This document shows positions 5,571 to 5,688 of a stretch of DNA of 5,688 nt, one piece after another. The DNA is from Bacteroidota bacterium (GTDB lineage: Bacteria > Bacteroidota > Bacteroidia > Chitinophagales > Chitinophagaceae), in NCBI GenBank assembly GCA_028877005.1, contig JAGWPI010000124.1, forward strand, positions 1-5,688, written 5' to 3'. The notes beneath the pieces are model-generated. The model was not told where the DNA came from and ran no database searches. It was given only the letters and a program-made list of their open reading frames with translations. A program made the position numbers and the translations under genes. How positions within the stretch are numbered: the first letter of the stretch is position 1; each line of letters opens with the position of its first letter.

Positions 5571-5688
5571 TAATATGAGAATATTTTTTTCTTCTAGCGT
5601 GGGGGTTTCCAACAAAGAAAGAGTGGTATCAGCATGGGTTGCAAAAATAACCTCATCAAAATCTCTAACTTTTCCGTCTTTAAAAAAA
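5553..5688 (-). pseudogene. Truncated FAD/NAD(P)-binding amine-oxidase-like protein (COG2907 type), broken at its 3' side
   Basis: The gene enters from the right edge on the minus strand and is open for 44 codons, reading KDGKVRDFDEVIFATHAD, then TTLSLLETPTLEEKNIL, ending in KYSL and a TAA stop. The DGKVxxFDEVIFATHADxxLxLLxxPTxxEExxIL pattern is what I expect of COG2907-type flavoproteins (predicted NAD/FAD-binding proteins with an N-terminal Rossmann fold, often beside DUF1365 and cyclopropane-fatty-acid synthase genes). In that family the segment lies near the middle of a protein of about 420 residues and continues with a Y-x-x-N-x-x-x-L-H-T-D stretch. Here the likeness ends right at the Tyr, and all frames beyond hold stops or unrelated A/T-rich codons, so the C-terminal 40% or so is missing. 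The N-terminal FAD-binding motif lies outside the window. Truncation is inferred from family knowledge; the fragment itself is seen. Confidence 0.7.

Noticed and set aside
5575..5688. Plus-strand open frame from ATG 5575 to the window end (38 codons)
   Set aside because: It lies opposite the minus-strand FDEVIFATHAD fragment, which has clear family character; the plus-strand peptide resembles nothing I recognise and is a shadow.
1..5688. Whole window as a defence system, CRISPR locus or new multi-gene system
   Set aside because: All complete genes except the DUF4294 gene belong to well-known families with housekeeping or regulatory roles, and there are no repeat arrays, nucleases, reverse transcriptases or transposases.

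Overview
This is an AT-rich window with short intergenic gaps, almost no recognisable Shine-Dalgarno sequences, and a match to the Bacteroidota -7 promoter element (TAnnTTTG). Protein families agree: a long Bacteroidota-type CcmF, a DUF4294 protein (a family I know only from Bacteroidota), and a ClpS of the NDDVNTFD type. The most likely source is a Bacteroidota bacterium, perhaps near Chitinophagales. The finer placement is inference.

Left part, + strand (1-3323). The 3' end of ccmE (haem chaperone) is followed by a complete ccmF (haem lyase subunit), the last steps of System I cytochrome c maturation. A 65-base gap leads to a secreted DUF4294 protein of unknown function. Its stop codon overlaps the stop of the next gene, which runs the opposite way.

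Middle part, - strand (3320-4311). clpS and then aat lie 32 bases apart and probably form one operon. Aat attaches Leu/Phe to proteins with basic N-termini, and ClpS delivers such proteins to ClpAP-type proteases, so the bacterial N-degron writer and reader are made together. A promoter-like element sits only 4 bases before the clpS start, which raises the possibility of a leaderless mRNA. Aat has Ile where the family normally has His in its AHSxE motif.

Right part (4398-5688). An AraC-family regulator (- strand) has a perfect 9-base tandem repeat just upstream of its start codon. A gene-poor AT-rich stretch (5277-5552) follows, with several short inverted repeats. At the right edge, on the - strand, is a coding fragment that looks like the middle of a COG2907-type FAD/NAD(P)-binding amine-oxidase-like protein. 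It stops far short of the family's usual C-terminus, inside a 10-bp A/T inverted repeat, so it is probably a truncated pseudogene.

I found no CRISPR array, RNA gene, insertion sequence or convincing intrinsic terminator. Most of the window is ordinary housekeeping sequence. The points most worth a second look are the broken gene at the right end, the clpS promoter geometry, the Aat substitution and the sites around the AraC gene. I see no strong evidence for an undescribed multi-gene system.
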